DNA of 64,000 nucleotides from Bacteroidota bacterium (GTDB lineage Bacteria > Bacteroidota > Bacteroidia > Bacteroidales > F082): assembly GCA_016845175.1 (NCBI GenBank), contig JAERTD010000026.1:1-64000 (forward strand), in the 5' to 3' direction. The translations under genes and the position numbers were made by a program. This document shows positions 8,101 through 16,259 of the stretch, piece after piece (the stretch's first letter is position 1; the number at the start of each line of letters is the position of its first letter). The notes beneath the pieces are model-generated. The model was not told where the DNA came from. It saw only the letters and a list, made by a program, of their open reading frames with translations, and made no database searches.

Positions 8101-10070
8101 TGACAAAGCTCACATGTGATTTCCACATCACCCAGAAAGTGCATGCCCAGAGGGATTAGGCCAGCCCCCTGGCAGCTCTCACATCGCCCACCTTTATTGT
8201 TAAAGGAGAAGCGTCCCTTTTTATAGTTTCTGTCTTTGGAAGCCTGTAGCTTGCCAAACAAATTTCTGATGAGATCCAACAGATCAGTATAGGTTGCCGG
8301 GTTAGATCGGGGGGTCCGTCCTATGGGTGACTGATCGATTTCGATAATGTGACTGATTGCTTTATCTAAATGTATGCTTTTACAACCCTGTGGATTATCT
8401 GGATTTCTTAAGGAAGCCGCTAAGACCTGATGTATCAGAGTGGATTTACCTGCCCCTGATACACCCGTTACCACATTCAATGCCCCCATTTGAAAGTCTA
8501 CATCAATATTCTTCAGGTTGTTAGCCTTTGCCTTTTTGATTTGGATAAGCGGCCTTGTTCCAGTCAGCTTAATGCCAGTATCCTGTTTCAGATGCCTGCC
8601 AAGATAGGTGGCTGTGAGGCTGTTGGGATACTGCTCGGGATGGCTGAGGAGTTGATCTCCAGGCCCCTGGTACATCAAATCTCCACCATGGATGCCAGCT
8701 TTGGGACCAATGTCGATAAGATAATCGGCAGCAGCAATGGTTTCTTCATCATGTTCTACTACCAATACCGTATTTCCATTGTCGCGAAGCCTGTGTAATA
8801 CCTTAATTAATTTTTGGTTATCACGGGCATGAAGACCTATGGATGGTTCATCAAGAATGTATAAGATACCTTGTAAACCACTGCCCAACTGTCCGGCCAA
8901 ACGTATGCGCTGTGCTTCTCCACCGGATAGTGTGGTGGATGCTCGGTCGAGGCTTAAATAATTCAATCCAAGCAACTGGAGATAGGTCAGACGTTTAAAC
9001 ACATGGTTTAATATGTGCTCCTGTATGTCCTGATTGGCCTTTCGCTGGGTGATTTTCTGAAGCTTTTTTTCGAGATTACTAAGGGATAGTTTACTTAAGT
9101 CCGCAATGGTTTGCCCTTCAATTGTAATGGCAAGAGCTTCCTGTCTCAAACGACTGCCACCGCAACTATGACAACACAAACTGCTGGCAAAACGCAGGAT
9201 GTTATCATTCCTGTCGCGTTTCAGTATCTCTTCCATTATAGGAATCATGCCTTTATAATAGGCTTCTTCCCTGGGTTTAGCAGTTATCCCTTTCCATTTT
9301 AAGCGCGATTCGAGTGAATGCTTTCCAAACAATATTCTGACGCGATCACTACCATACATAATCACATGCTGCTGCTCAGGGCTCAGGTCCTTCCACGGGA
9401 TATCCACACTAAAGTCATGAGCCTTGCACACCTTGTCCAGTTCATCGACTCTCACCTGAGAATATACGATATACCCAGTGGGGGTGGTTGGCACGAGAGC
9501 GCCTTCTCTCAAACTTTTGGTGGCATCTGCAATCAGTTTTTGCTCGTCAATATGTTCCTGTATTCCCAGTCCTTTGCAATCGGGACATGCTCCATATGTT
9601 GAATTAAAAGAAAATAGCCTGGCCAGTATTTTAGGTTGAGGATGTTGGCAATGCCCGCAGCTATCCTGACCAGAGTCCTCTATTTCATGGCCACAATGAG
9701 CACAGTATACGTCGCCGGTACGTGCATATAGCAATCGCAGATAGTCATAAATTCCTGACATGGTACCTACGGTGGAACGAGGATTGGCTACAGCCGATTT
9801 CTGGTTAATAGCAAGTGCAGCCTGCAGTCCTTTGATTTCCTTTACCTGTGGTTTTTCAAGTTTTCCAAGGTATTGCCTTGAATAAGAGGAGAATGTCTCC
9901 ATAAACCTACGCTGACTTTCCTTAAATATTACCTGATGTGCCAAGGTAGATTTACCAGATCCTGAAACACCGGTAACGACTGTCAATGACTGATGGGGGA
10001 TGTCTACACTGAGCTTTTTAAGGTTATGCTCAGAAGCTTCAACGATATGTAGATTTTTTGTTTTAGCCAT
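5130..10070 (-). CDS. Double-length UvrA-like protein (two fused UvrA units, four ABC ATPase halves)
   Basis: At 1646 residues this is far longer than a normal UvrA (about 940). Four Walker A motifs appear near residues 32 (GVSGSGKST), 533 (GVSGAGKST), 872 (GVSGSGKSS) and 1351 (GISGCGKTS). Four LSGGE(A/S/T)QR signatures lie near 378, 718, 1200 and 1534. Paired CxxC zinc modules occur several times. Each half matches a short UvrA of about 820 residues, the kind that often lacks the UvrB-binding domain. UvrA dimers recognise DNA damage, so one polypeptide here could form an internal pseudo-dimer. Short UvrA paralogs such as DrrC protect producers from DNA-binding drugs, so drug resistance is as likely as general repair. 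It lies 16 bp after a TetM-like gene in the same operon. Confidence 0.92.
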   Translation of the reverse strand: MAKTKNLHIVEASEHNLKKLSVDIPHQSLTVVTGVSGSGKSTLAHQVIFKESQRRFMETFSSYSRQYLGKLEKPQVKEIKGLQAALAINQKSAVANPRSTVGTMSGIYDYLRLLYARTGDVYCAHCGHEIEDSGQDSCGHCQHPQPKILARLFSFNSTYGACPDCKGLGIQEHIDEQKLIADATKSLREGALVPTTPTGYIVYSQVRVDELDKVCKAHDFSVDIPWKDLSPEQQHVIMYGSDRVRILFGKHSLESRLKWKGITAKPREEAYYKGMIPIMEEILKRDRNDNILRFASSLCCHSCGGSRLRQEALAITIEGQTIADLSKLSLSNLEKKLQKITQRKANQDIQEHILNHVFKRLTYLQLLGLNYLSLDRASTTLSGGEAQRIRLAGQLGSGLQGILYILDEPSIGLHARDNQKLIKVLHRLRDNGNTVLVVEHDEETIAAADYLIDIGPKAGIHGGDLMYQGPGDQLLSHPEQYPNSLTATYLGRHLKQDTGIKLTGTRPLIQIKKAKANNLKNIDVDFQMGALNVVTGVSGAGKSTLIHQVLAASLRNPDNPQGCKSIHLDKAISHIIEIDQSPIGRTPRSNPATYTDLLDLIRNLFGKLQASKDRNYKKGRFSFNNKGGRCESCQGAGLIPLGMHFLGDVEITCELCHGKRFNDETLEICYRGKNIHEVLELSIEEARLFFEGESNICHILDLLIQLDVGYLKLGQASTTLSGGEAQRIKLVSELKKTSRGHTVYILDEPTVGLHKADISYLMDALEDIISNNNTVVVIEHDLDVISQASHIIDLGPEGGDEGGQLVCQGSLDMINSHEHSHTASALRASGHYAEKKTKEEVRSPARHIHFSGVNTNNLKNIEVSIPLHQLTVISGVSGSGKSSLAFDTIFSESRNRFTESFSSYARRMMRKLKKPELEHCSGLSPAIAIRQSGFTKNPRSTVGTATEIFDLLRLLFSRNARTAAGKPTQLSASEFSFNNADVACRHCKGMGVVTTTDSKLLISHPQKPLIEGAMDGSLPGKFFGDPHGQFVHILKQVGWEEDIDYSLPFNELSDRGKEIALFGTGDRIFEVVWTFKRGKRSGEHNLKTSWKGFIDLINEEYEIKRGGKRGEAYAPLMQEINCPSCAGKRYQPHVLQQFFDGKDISQMASLSIHEASLYFRDLLHKSQESVKQIHQIGIQLLEKLQILKDLGIGYLSIDRPTASLSGGESQRLRIASQLHADLCGLTYVLDEPSTGLHPRDTHQLMKALTTLKDRGNTILMVEHDPAIIQQADHIIELGPGAGKHGGEILCAGTLEELLQKEESPTAKYLKKGTRQRVNQYRETNSQLSIDGASAHNLKGITLDIPASGLTAVTGISGCGKTSLVYQTIASSFNAGHAINCRHISFGDLKQLVLIDQQKIGTSPLSTAATYTGLFDLIRDIFAKQTQAKANGLKKSHFSFNSKDGGCPECKGMGKIRVSMDFLSDLWVDCDSCHGQRYKAPILEIIYEGHSISDILMLEVDEALLLFRHEKKVSSILQLLSDIGLGYLSLGQATNSLSGGETQRLKLASQLMGSGEEKTLFIFDEPSTGLHMKDVEVLLKVFDKLTASGHMCMVVEHNLDIIQASDWIIDLGPEGGELGGSLLYSGPQKGLIHQEESYTAQALKELC

Positions 10071-10086
10071 GGATATGTAATCTCCC

Positions 10087-12054
10087 TTACTGAAGGGCTT
10101 TGCGTGCTTTTAAAATATACTTGGCCCGGTCCAAAGGACTTACGCCTCTGTGTGCGGTTGTGGCACCCAATTCCACTGGGCATTCTTCATATGTCGAAAA
10201 CCGACTACTTAATTTAGCTTTTCCGCCACTTAATGCGCCCAATTTTGCCGGCAGATCCAGGCTGGTGGCCAGAGGAATACGGCCGCTTAACATAAACTGT
10301 TCTTCCTTGAGCTCAGGATTGTTCAGCTTAGCTCTGAGTTGCCCCAGACTGCCCATTATTTTCCCCAAAACCTCTTCTGGCCCTTCAATTTTGAATTCAA
10401 GAATGGGCTCCAACAAATGGGTGCCAATGCTTTTCAGGCCGTTTAGTAAAGCCATGGGTGTGGCCACTGCGAAATCTCCTGCTCGGGAGTGAATATTATG
10501 ATGTTCTCCTGATACCAGTTGTATGTTGAGGTCGGTTACCTCCCAACCATAATTTCCTTGTTCCAGTGCCTTTGGAATAGTTCTCTCAATTTCCTGCTGG
10601 TATCGTCTGGCAATCTGGTTGACCCCAACACTGGAGCTGAAGCTAATTCCACTTCCTTGTTCGGCAGGCTCTATGATGAATCCCACCACAGCCCAGCAGG
10701 GCTTTGGCATGGTATAGGATTCAAATGCCTCTCCGGCTGCTTTGGGTCGCTCTTTGTAGATCACACTAGGTTTGTCAAAGTTGACCTTCAAATGGAAGCG
10801 ATCCTCAAGTATACGTCCCAATACCTCCAGCTGAATCATTCCCATTATTTTTATATGTAATTCTCGCTCTTCTTTTAACCAGAGTAAGTCCAACAATGGA
10901 TCTTCCGATGCAAGGATTTCCATGGCTTTTACCAGAGGAGCGTAATCTTCATTGGTTTCAGGTTCAACTTTTACCGTTAACAAAGGGGTGCTCAGACTAT
11001 AATTGATGCCGACTTTCTCGTGTTTACCAATCAGGTCACCGGCACGAACGGTAGATAAGCCCGAAATAGTAGCCGTATCCCCGGCTATGAGTTCATTCAT
11101 TTGATGGTCTTGTTGCCCTTTGTGTTTTCTTATCTGACTGACTTTGTCTTCTCTGTCTTGTGTGGCATTATAGATGGAGTCTCGTGTTTGTATCCGGCCT
11201 CCAAAGAGCCTGATATTGGCCATCCTGCCAAGCACCTTGTCGTGAGATACTTTGTAAACCACAGCTGACAGCTCTGATGTGTAGTTGTTGTTAGCAGTAG
11301 GGAGGAAATCCAGTATGGCATCCAATAGTTCTTCCATGCCCTTGTTTAGTTTTGCTGACCCCATAAGTATAGGGTAAGCAGTGCATTGATGGACCTGGTT
11401 TCTCAGCGAATGCCTGACCAGGTCAGTACTCAGTGACTCCCCTTCCAGATATTGTTCAAGTATGGCCTCGTCATTACTTATGATGCTTTCCAGAGTCTTT
11501 TCATAAGGAGGATCAACTTTTGGGTCCAGTGTATTGATGAGTTCAAATTCTTCCTCTCCTTCATTCCTTACTTCCTGTAGTGCAATGCTTGCCTTGCTTA
11601 AGGATTTTTCAATGTTCTGCAAGAGTCCTTGGGTGTCGGCTCCCATACGATCAAGCTTGTTGATGAAAATCAAGCTAGGCTTTTTCAACCTTCGTAAAGT
11701 TTTCCAGAGGATGCTGGTGTACGACTGGATACCTTCAACAGCAGATATCACTAGCAGGGCGCAATCAATGGCCATCAGCGACCTTTCTACTTCTGCTGCA
11801 AAATCAGCATGGCCCGGAGTGTCAATTACATTTATCTGAACGCCCTTCCATGGAAAGGATAGGGCACTGCTTTTCACCGAAATGCCTCTTTCTTTTTCAA
11901 TGTTTAAATGATCCGACTGAGATTGGCCCTTGTCAACGCTACCAAAATCTTTGATTACGCCACTGTTATGTAAAAAACGCTCCGTGATGGTGGTTTTCCC
12001 TGCGTCTACGTGGGCAAAAATCCCAATATTAATTATTTGGCTGGCTTTTGACAT
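10087..12054 (-). CDS. TetM/EF-G-like ribosome-acting translation GTPase
   Basis: This 655-residue GTPase has G1 AHVDAGKTT at about 14-22, an RGIS switch I, G3 DTPGH at about 78-82 and G4 NKLD at about 132-135. It matches Tet(M)/Tet(O) ribosomal protection proteins along its length: GSVDKG near the start, YGWEVTDLNIQ in domain IV and the closing LDRAKYILKARKA, where Tet(M) has the like IDKVRYMF. Those proteins bind the ribosome like EF-G and dislodge tetracycline. Whether this one gives resistance or rescues ribosomes in another setting is open; divergent chromosomal homologs are common. ATG at 12054 is preferred over the TTG one codon upstream. It heads a two-gene operon with the double UvrA. 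Confidence 0.85.
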   Translation of the reverse strand: MSKASQIINIGIFAHVDAGKTTITERFLHNSGVIKDFGSVDKGQSQSDHLNIEKERGISVKSSALSFPWKGVQINVIDTPGHADFAAEVERSLMAIDCALLVISAVEGIQSYTSILWKTLRRLKKPSLIFINKLDRMGADTQGLLQNIEKSLSKASIALQEVRNEGEEEFELINTLDPKVDPPYEKTLESIISNDEAILEQYLEGESLSTDLVRHSLRNQVHQCTAYPILMGSAKLNKGMEELLDAILDFLPTANNNYTSELSAVVYKVSHDKVLGRMANIRLFGGRIQTRDSIYNATQDREDKVSQIRKHKGQQDHQMNELIAGDTATISGLSTVRAGDLIGKHEKVGINYSLSTPLLTVKVEPETNEDYAPLVKAMEILASEDPLLDLLWLKEERELHIKIMGMIQLEVLGRILEDRFHLKVNFDKPSVIYKERPKAAGEAFESYTMPKPCWAVVGFIIEPAEQGSGISFSSSVGVNQIARRYQQEIERTIPKALEQGNYGWEVTDLNIQLVSGEHHNIHSRAGDFAVATPMALLNGLKSIGTHLLEPILEFKIEGPEEVLGKIMGSLGQLRAKLNNPELKEEQFMLSGRIPLATSLDLPAKLGALSGGKAKLSSRFSTYEECPVELGATTAHRGVSPLDRAKYILKARKALQ

Positions 12055-12276
12055 CAATCATGCTCAATCAGGGCAGCAAAATTAAGAAGTATTCCATAGC
12101 TCCTTCTGAATCACATAAAATGATGGCATAATTTGCTTCCTGACAATATCGGTATGCAGAAGGTGATGGTGAAGTATATTCATATTATAATTGGCCGTTG
12201 GAAAATGCATCTCCAGTGCAGTAAATGAAATACGAATTGTAGTATCTTGCCGGATATATTTAACCCTAAACTGCCC

Positions 12277-13266
12277 ATGGTGCTCATGTTACAGGTCATT
12301 TTCATTCATTTAAAAGTAATTATTAGCTTGTTTCTGTTTCAGTGGCGATATATGAATCCTCTGGTCAGGGAAATGCGTGAGCTTGGTGAGCAGAACAACC
12401 TTTGCTTAGATAAGAAACAGGTGAAGCGAATTAAACAGTATATGGCTGTTGGTTTCATAGCCTTAAAATGGGGTGCTACTCTCAGAGGTTATCCCACCAC
12501 AAAAGAAGAGAAGGAACATATGCTTTATTTCTTTGTCATGTGTCGATTTCTGGATGATCTGGCCGATGAGGAATTAATGACCTCAGATGAAATAATTGCC
12601 GGTCTCAATCCAAAAGATGAGCAGATACCTGATCATATGCTGCTTCCTGTATTTGTGTATGAGAAGATGAAAAAGTTTTCCAGTACTGAGTTTCTGGAAC
12701 AATTGGAGCGATCATTGATTTTTCATGACGAAAGTCTCAAACAGCTTGGAGATGAGAAGCTTTCTGAGGAGAAGCTATGGGATATTACCTTTGATAAAGG
12801 GGTAAGTGCATTGGAATTGGCAAGAAGTATCCTTAGAAATCCGGTTACTGAGAATGAGCTGGAGGTAGGTAACGACCTGGAGTATTTCATTCAGCTTACC
12901 AATGATATGTTTGATATATATAAAGACTATCAGGATAAGCAACAAACCGTTTTTACCGCTACCACTGATATGCGTAAAAATGCAAATGCGTATGAGGCTA
13001 CCCTGTCAAAGCTGTTTAATGCATTTGAAGTGTTGACCTATGAGCCAAAAAATATCAAGAAATGTATGCGGCTCTTCGTGATCATACCTTCTTTTGGGCA
13101 GGTTTGTCTGACCCAGCTGCTACGATGTCAGGAGAGAACCGATGGTGTGTTTAGAATTGAAGAATACAGCAGGAAGGAATTGGTTTGTGATATGGAGAAG
13201 CGCAAGAACATCCTGGCCTATTTTAAATACAATAAAATGTATTACAAAAGAATTCGTGCATTATAA
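12277..13266 (+). CDS. Class I isoprenoid synthase-like protein
   Basis: This mostly helical protein carries both metal-binding motifs of class I isoprenoid synthases: DDLADEE (Asp93-Asp97) and QLTNDMFDIYKD (206-217), the latter like the second Asp-rich motif of squalene/phytoene synthases and the NSE motif of terpene cyclases. These motifs bind Mg and the diphosphate of an allylic isoprenoid. Product and substrate cannot be told. The ATG at 12277 (or 12286) is chosen over a TTG at 12247 because a TATCTTG promoter-like box covers that TTG. The N-terminus is hydrophobic (about 1-25). It is transcribed away from the TetM-like gene and 15 bp ahead of cyanophycinase. The fold call is good; the role is unknown. 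Confidence 0.72.
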   Translation: MVLMLQVIFIHLKVIISLFLFQWRYMNPLVREMRELGEQNNLCLDKKQVKRIKQYMAVGFIALKWGATLRGYPTTKEEKEHMLYFFVMCRFLDDLADEELMTSDEIIAGLNPKDEQIPDHMLLPVFVYEKMKKFSSTEFLEQLERSLIFHDESLKQLGDEKLSEEKLWDITFDKGVSALELARSILRNPVTENELEVGNDLEYFIQLTNDMFDIYKDYQDKQQTVFTATTDMRKNANAYEATLSKLFNAFEVLTYEPKNIKKCMRLFVIIPSFGQVCLTQLLRCQERTDGVFRIEEYSRKELVCDMEKRKNILAYFKYNKMYYKRIRAL

Positions 13267-13281
13267 AAATAGCTGCCCACT

Positions 13282-14166
13282 ATGAATACAAAACAATTGA
13301 TATGCGCTCTACTGAGCCTGACAGCTTTGATTGCCCTACCCGGAAAAACATCTGCCCAAAAAGCTGTTATCACCAAAGGGCCTGAAAGCGGTGTGCTAAT
13401 GGCCATTGGAGGTGGTGCCCTGGATTCAACCATTATGATGGCCTTCTATCGATATGCGGGAGGTGCTAAAGGACGTGTAGTGGTGATACCCACAGCCCTT
13501 GGAGATAATTCCCTCAATAAAGCAGGAGCAATGGAAAAGATGCAAAAGCGTTTTGAGGCATATGGCTATCAGAAGGTGACCATAATGCATACACGAGACA
13601 CTGCCATGGCAAACCTGGAAAACTTCATTGAGCCACTTAAGAGTGCCACTGCCATCTTTTTTATTGGAGGGCGTCAATGGCGTATTGCTGATGGTTTCCT
13701 GAATACCAAAGCACACCAGGAGATGTTTAAACTGCTTGGAAGGGGAGGTGTCATAGCCGGTACTTCCGCCGGAGCAACCATTCAAGGCTCGTATTTGGCC
13801 CGTGGCGATACCAAAAATAACCAGATCATGATGGGAGACCATGAAGAAGGCCTCGGATTTATCAGCAATATAGCCATCGATCAGCATATACTCACCAGAA
13901 ACCGACAATTCGATATGTTCGATATTTTGGACAACAAACCAGAGTTGTTGGGTGTGGGGGTGTCTGAGAATACCGCCATCGTTGTGAAAAATCATACTTT
14001 TGAGGTTATTGGAGCCAGTTATGTGTCCATTTATGATGGTAACTTCTGGTCGAGAGAAGGTAGCAACCTTAAAAATCTGCCTGAAAAGAACCGTCGGTTT
14101 TATTTGCTTAAGGCGGGTGATAGATATGATATGAAAGCACGTCAGGTGATAAATACCGAAAAGTGA
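13282..14166 (+). CDS. Secreted cyanophycinase-like serine peptidase (S51)
   Basis: Peptidase family S51 enzymes cut cyanophycin, a polymer of Asp and Arg, to the beta-Asp-Arg dipeptide, or cleave alpha-aspartyl peptides. The nucleophile is Ser162 in AGTSAGA. IFFIGGRQWR (about 125-135) and the later DQHI fit the family's pocket and catalytic His. A signal peptide of about 25 residues (ALPGKTSAQ) indicates export, as in the extracellular CphE type, so it would act on polymer released by other cells. No cyanophycin synthetase gene is in the window. Length (294) is normal. It follows the isoprenoid synthase-like gene with a 15-bp gap. Confidence 0.87.
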   Translation: MNTKQLICALLSLTALIALPGKTSAQKAVITKGPESGVLMAIGGGALDSTIMMAFYRYAGGAKGRVVVIPTALGDNSLNKAGAMEKMQKRFEAYGYQKVTIMHTRDTAMANLENFIEPLKSATAIFFIGGRQWRIADGFLNTKAHQEMFKLLGRGGVIAGTSAGATIQGSYLARGDTKNNQIMMGDHEEGLGFISNIAIDQHILTRNRQFDMFDILDNKPELLGVGVSENTAIVVKNHTFEVIGASYVSIYDGNFWSREGSNLKNLPEKNRRFYLLKAGDRYDMKARQVINTEK

Positions 14167-14212
14167 GCTGGTCTGCTAACACAAATATGAATTATCTAAT
14201 TAAATAAAACTC

Positions 14213-15169
14213 ATGAATACTAATACGCTTATCCCCAGTCTGGACTTAAATGATTTTCTATCTTCTGAACCTGAAAGAAAGCATGGTTTTGTGGAAGCCA
14301 TTGGTAAAGCCTATGAGGAAATTGGCTTTGTGGCCCTGAGCGGCCATTTCCTAGATACCGATCTGGTTGCAAAATTGTATGACAATGTGCGCGATTTTTT
14401 CGAATTACCACTGGAAACAAAACTCAATTATGAGATTGAAGGTATTGGTGGTCAACGTGGATTCACCAGCTTTGGAAAAGAGCATGCTCAGGGAAGAACA
14501 GTAGGTGATTTAAAGGAGTTTTGGCATTTTGGACAGCTGTTGCACGACGACTCTGACTATAAAGGTGTTTATCCTGAAAATGTGAGGGTTGAAGAGCTTC
14601 CCCAGTTTAATGAAGTGGGCAATAAGGCATATAAACTGCTTGAAAAGACCGGTGTTTACGTCCTGCGGGCTTTAGCTCTGTATGTGGGATTGGAAGAGCA
14701 CTATTTCGATGCCTATGTGGAGGAAGGAAATAGCATACTGAGACCCATACATTATCCACCCATAAAAGAAGCCCCAAAAGAAGCTGTACGTGCTGCATCA
14801 CATTCCGATATCAACTTGATAACTTTATTGATGGGAGCCCAGGGGAGAGGCCTACAAGTCCAAAACCGCCAGGGTGAATGGATAGATGCCATTGCAAAAG
14901 ATGATGAATTGATGATCAATGTGGGGGATATGCTGTCGAGACATACCAACAACAAGCTGAAATCCACCATCCATCAGGTGGTTAATCCCGAAAAGGAAGA
15001 CTGGGGACAGGCCCGCTACTCCATACCTTTTTTTATGCATCCCATTAGTGAAATGAAACTCAACTGCCTCGACAATTGTGTGGATGACAACCACCCCAAA
15101 CAGTTTGATGATATCAGTGCAGGGGAGTTTCTAGAACAACGACTGAAAGAGATCGGAATGAAAGGTTGA
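14213..15169 (+). CDS. Isopenicillin N synthase-family 2-oxoglutarate/Fe(II) oxygenase
   Basis: This is a non-heme iron dioxygenase-like protein of 318 residues. The iron triad is His197, Asp199 (HSD) and His254 (TIHQVV). Arg268 and Ser270 in ARYS form the RxS site that binds the 2-oxoglutarate carboxylate. The N-terminal DIOX_N part (about 8-120) is present. This family covers plant hormone enzymes, ACC oxidase-like proteins and isopenicillin N synthase, and its many bacterial members are uncharacterised; nothing here shows beta-lactam synthesis. It follows cyanophycinase by 46 bp, and a long repeat-rich gap follows it. Confidence 0.88.
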   Translation: MNTNTLIPSLDLNDFLSSEPERKHGFVEAIGKAYEEIGFVALSGHFLDTDLVAKLYDNVRDFFELPLETKLNYEIEGIGGQRGFTSFGKEHAQGRTVGDLKEFWHFGQLLHDDSDYKGVYPENVRVEELPQFNEVGNKAYKLLEKTGVYVLRALALYVGLEEHYFDAYVEEGNSILRPIHYPPIKEAPKEAVRAASHSDINLITLLMGAQGRGLQVQNRQGEWIDAIAKDDELMINVGDMLSRHTNNKLKSTIHQVVNPEKEDWGQARYSIPFFMHPISEMKLNCLDNCVDDNHPKQFDDISAGEFLEQRLKEIGMKG

Positions 15170-15177
15170 GGAATGAT

Positions 15178-15211
15178 GAATGTAGTCCCGATAGCTATCG
15201 GGAGAAGAAAG
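15178..15211. repeat. 34-bp palindromic interspersed repeat, copy 1
   Basis: The repeat starts GAATGTAGT and ends GAGAAGAAAG around a perfect 16-bp palindrome, CCCGATAGCTATCGGG. An identical copy lies at 15409-15442. Confidence 0.85.
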
Positions 15212-15408
15212 GAAAAAGAGAAAAGAAAAAAGTGGAATCATCCATTCCCAATAACTAATAACCAACTACTAGTTACCAATAACCCTGGCGCGCGAATGTT
15301 TCGCATGACTAAGCAGTAAGTCCTTAAATAACTATTTCCGTCACTGCGAGGAAGAATGACGAAGCAGTCTTAGTCTGAAATATGAGCGAAGAAGGATAAT
15401 GTATTTTG

Positions 15409-15442
15409 GAATGTAGTCCCGATAGCTATCGGGAGAAGAAAG
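15409..15442. repeat. 34-bp palindromic interspersed repeat, copy 2
   Basis: It is identical over 34 bp to the copy at 15178-15211 and in the same orientation. Similar CCGATAGCTATCGG palindromes occur between genes in other Bacteroidota genomes. Confidence 0.85.
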
Positions 15443-15554
15443 ACCATTGACGAATTTCCCGTTTCTAGTTACCAATTACCAATAACTGGTTCCCAAATCC
15501 TAATTGTAATCAAGATTCAGTTGTGTTACGAATTATTGATAATCATTCTAAATA

Positions 15555-15569
15555 TATCGATAAACGATA
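15555..15569. promoter_or_regulatory. Candidate operator of the DUF2975/XRE operon
   Basis: TATCG (15555-15559) and CGATA (15565-15569) form a palindrome with a 5-bp spacer. A wider inverted repeat, ATATATC (15552-15558) and GATATAT (15580-15586), overlaps it. Both lie just upstream of a TACTTTG -7-like box at 15601-15607, where a small XRE repressor would bind (inference). Confidence 0.4.
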
Positions 15570-15628
15570 AAAAATAGTTGATATATGATAAAAATGTATT
15601 TACTTTGTCGCAGATAAATTCAAAAGAT

Positions 15629-16255
15629 ATGAATGCAATTAAGAAACCTCTCAGTGTAAAAGTAATTTACTACACCACTAATATCCTGTTCTGGATATTC
15701 GCATTTGCTGCTGGATTGGCGGCTATTTTGTCCATTGCCATGTTTTGGGGGTTCATGAAAGAAATGCAACTACATGTAGGCGTTCCCATCGCCGTTGATG
15801 TAGTTGAAAAGGGAAGCATCAGTTTATATAAACAAATGGTGGATGTGCAATTTGTTGAAATGTATGGTAAGGTTCACTTTATCGATACCCCTGTGTTTGT
15901 CAGCAGAATATACAGTGTTTATATGATGGCAGTGGTTGGCTTGATGTTTTTTATATTCTTCACCTTCAGGAAATTTATAAATAATGTCTATCGCGGAGAA
16001 TATTTCGATATAAGCAATATTGCCTTGCTGAAACGCATTGCCTACGCCATACTAGGCCTTTGGGTATTTAGTGTGTTTTATGCCTATTTCCAGTATTATG
16101 TTTTGATGATTAACCTGGAATTTGAGAGCATTACCCTCAATGGAGAGATGCAATTTTACCCTTTACTATTGCTGGCAGCTCTATTCCTCTGGGTATTGTC
16201 ACACATACTGATGAAAGGAAGCGAACTGCAAGAAGAACAAACCTATACAATCTAA
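15629..16255 (+). CDS. DUF2975 membrane protein
   Basis: This 209-residue inner-membrane protein has four hydrophobic helices: about 10-40, 90-110, 135-160 and 180-198. The layout and the partnership with a tiny XRE regulator match DUF2975 proteins, whose function is unknown. The ATG at 15629 is preferred over one at 15578, because a TACTTTG promoter-like box lies between them and the downstream start fits the family. The stop is 4 bp before the XRE gene, so the two are co-transcribed. Confidence 0.78.
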   Translation: MNAIKKPLSVKVIYYTTNILFWIFAFAAGLAAILSIAMFWGFMKEMQLHVGVPIAVDVVEKGSISLYKQMVDVQFVEMYGKVHFIDTPVFVSRIYSVYMMAVVGLMFFIFFTFRKFINNVYRGEYFDISNIALLKRIAYAILGLWVFSVFYAYFQYYVLMINLEFESITLNGEMQFYPLLLLAALFLWVLSHILMKGSELQEEQTYTI

Positions 16256-16259
16256 GACT

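Larger units (their letters stand above)
15170..15628. other. Repeat-rich intergenic region without genes
   Basis: This stretch has no credible gene. It holds two copies of a 34-bp palindromic repeat, a CGTCACTGCGAG...GAAGCAGTCT element (15339-15370) of a kind scattered through many bacterial genomes, and two tracts of loosely repeated AATAACTAATAACC-like sequence (about 15251-15285 and 15466-15490). The right end carries the promoter and candidate operator of the DUF2975/XRE operon. Confidence 0.7.

Noticed and set aside
13282..15169. Cyanophycin-storage or beta-lactam synthesis locus
   Set aside because: No cyanophycin synthetase, no ACV synthetase and no other pathway gene is present; family names alone do not support it.
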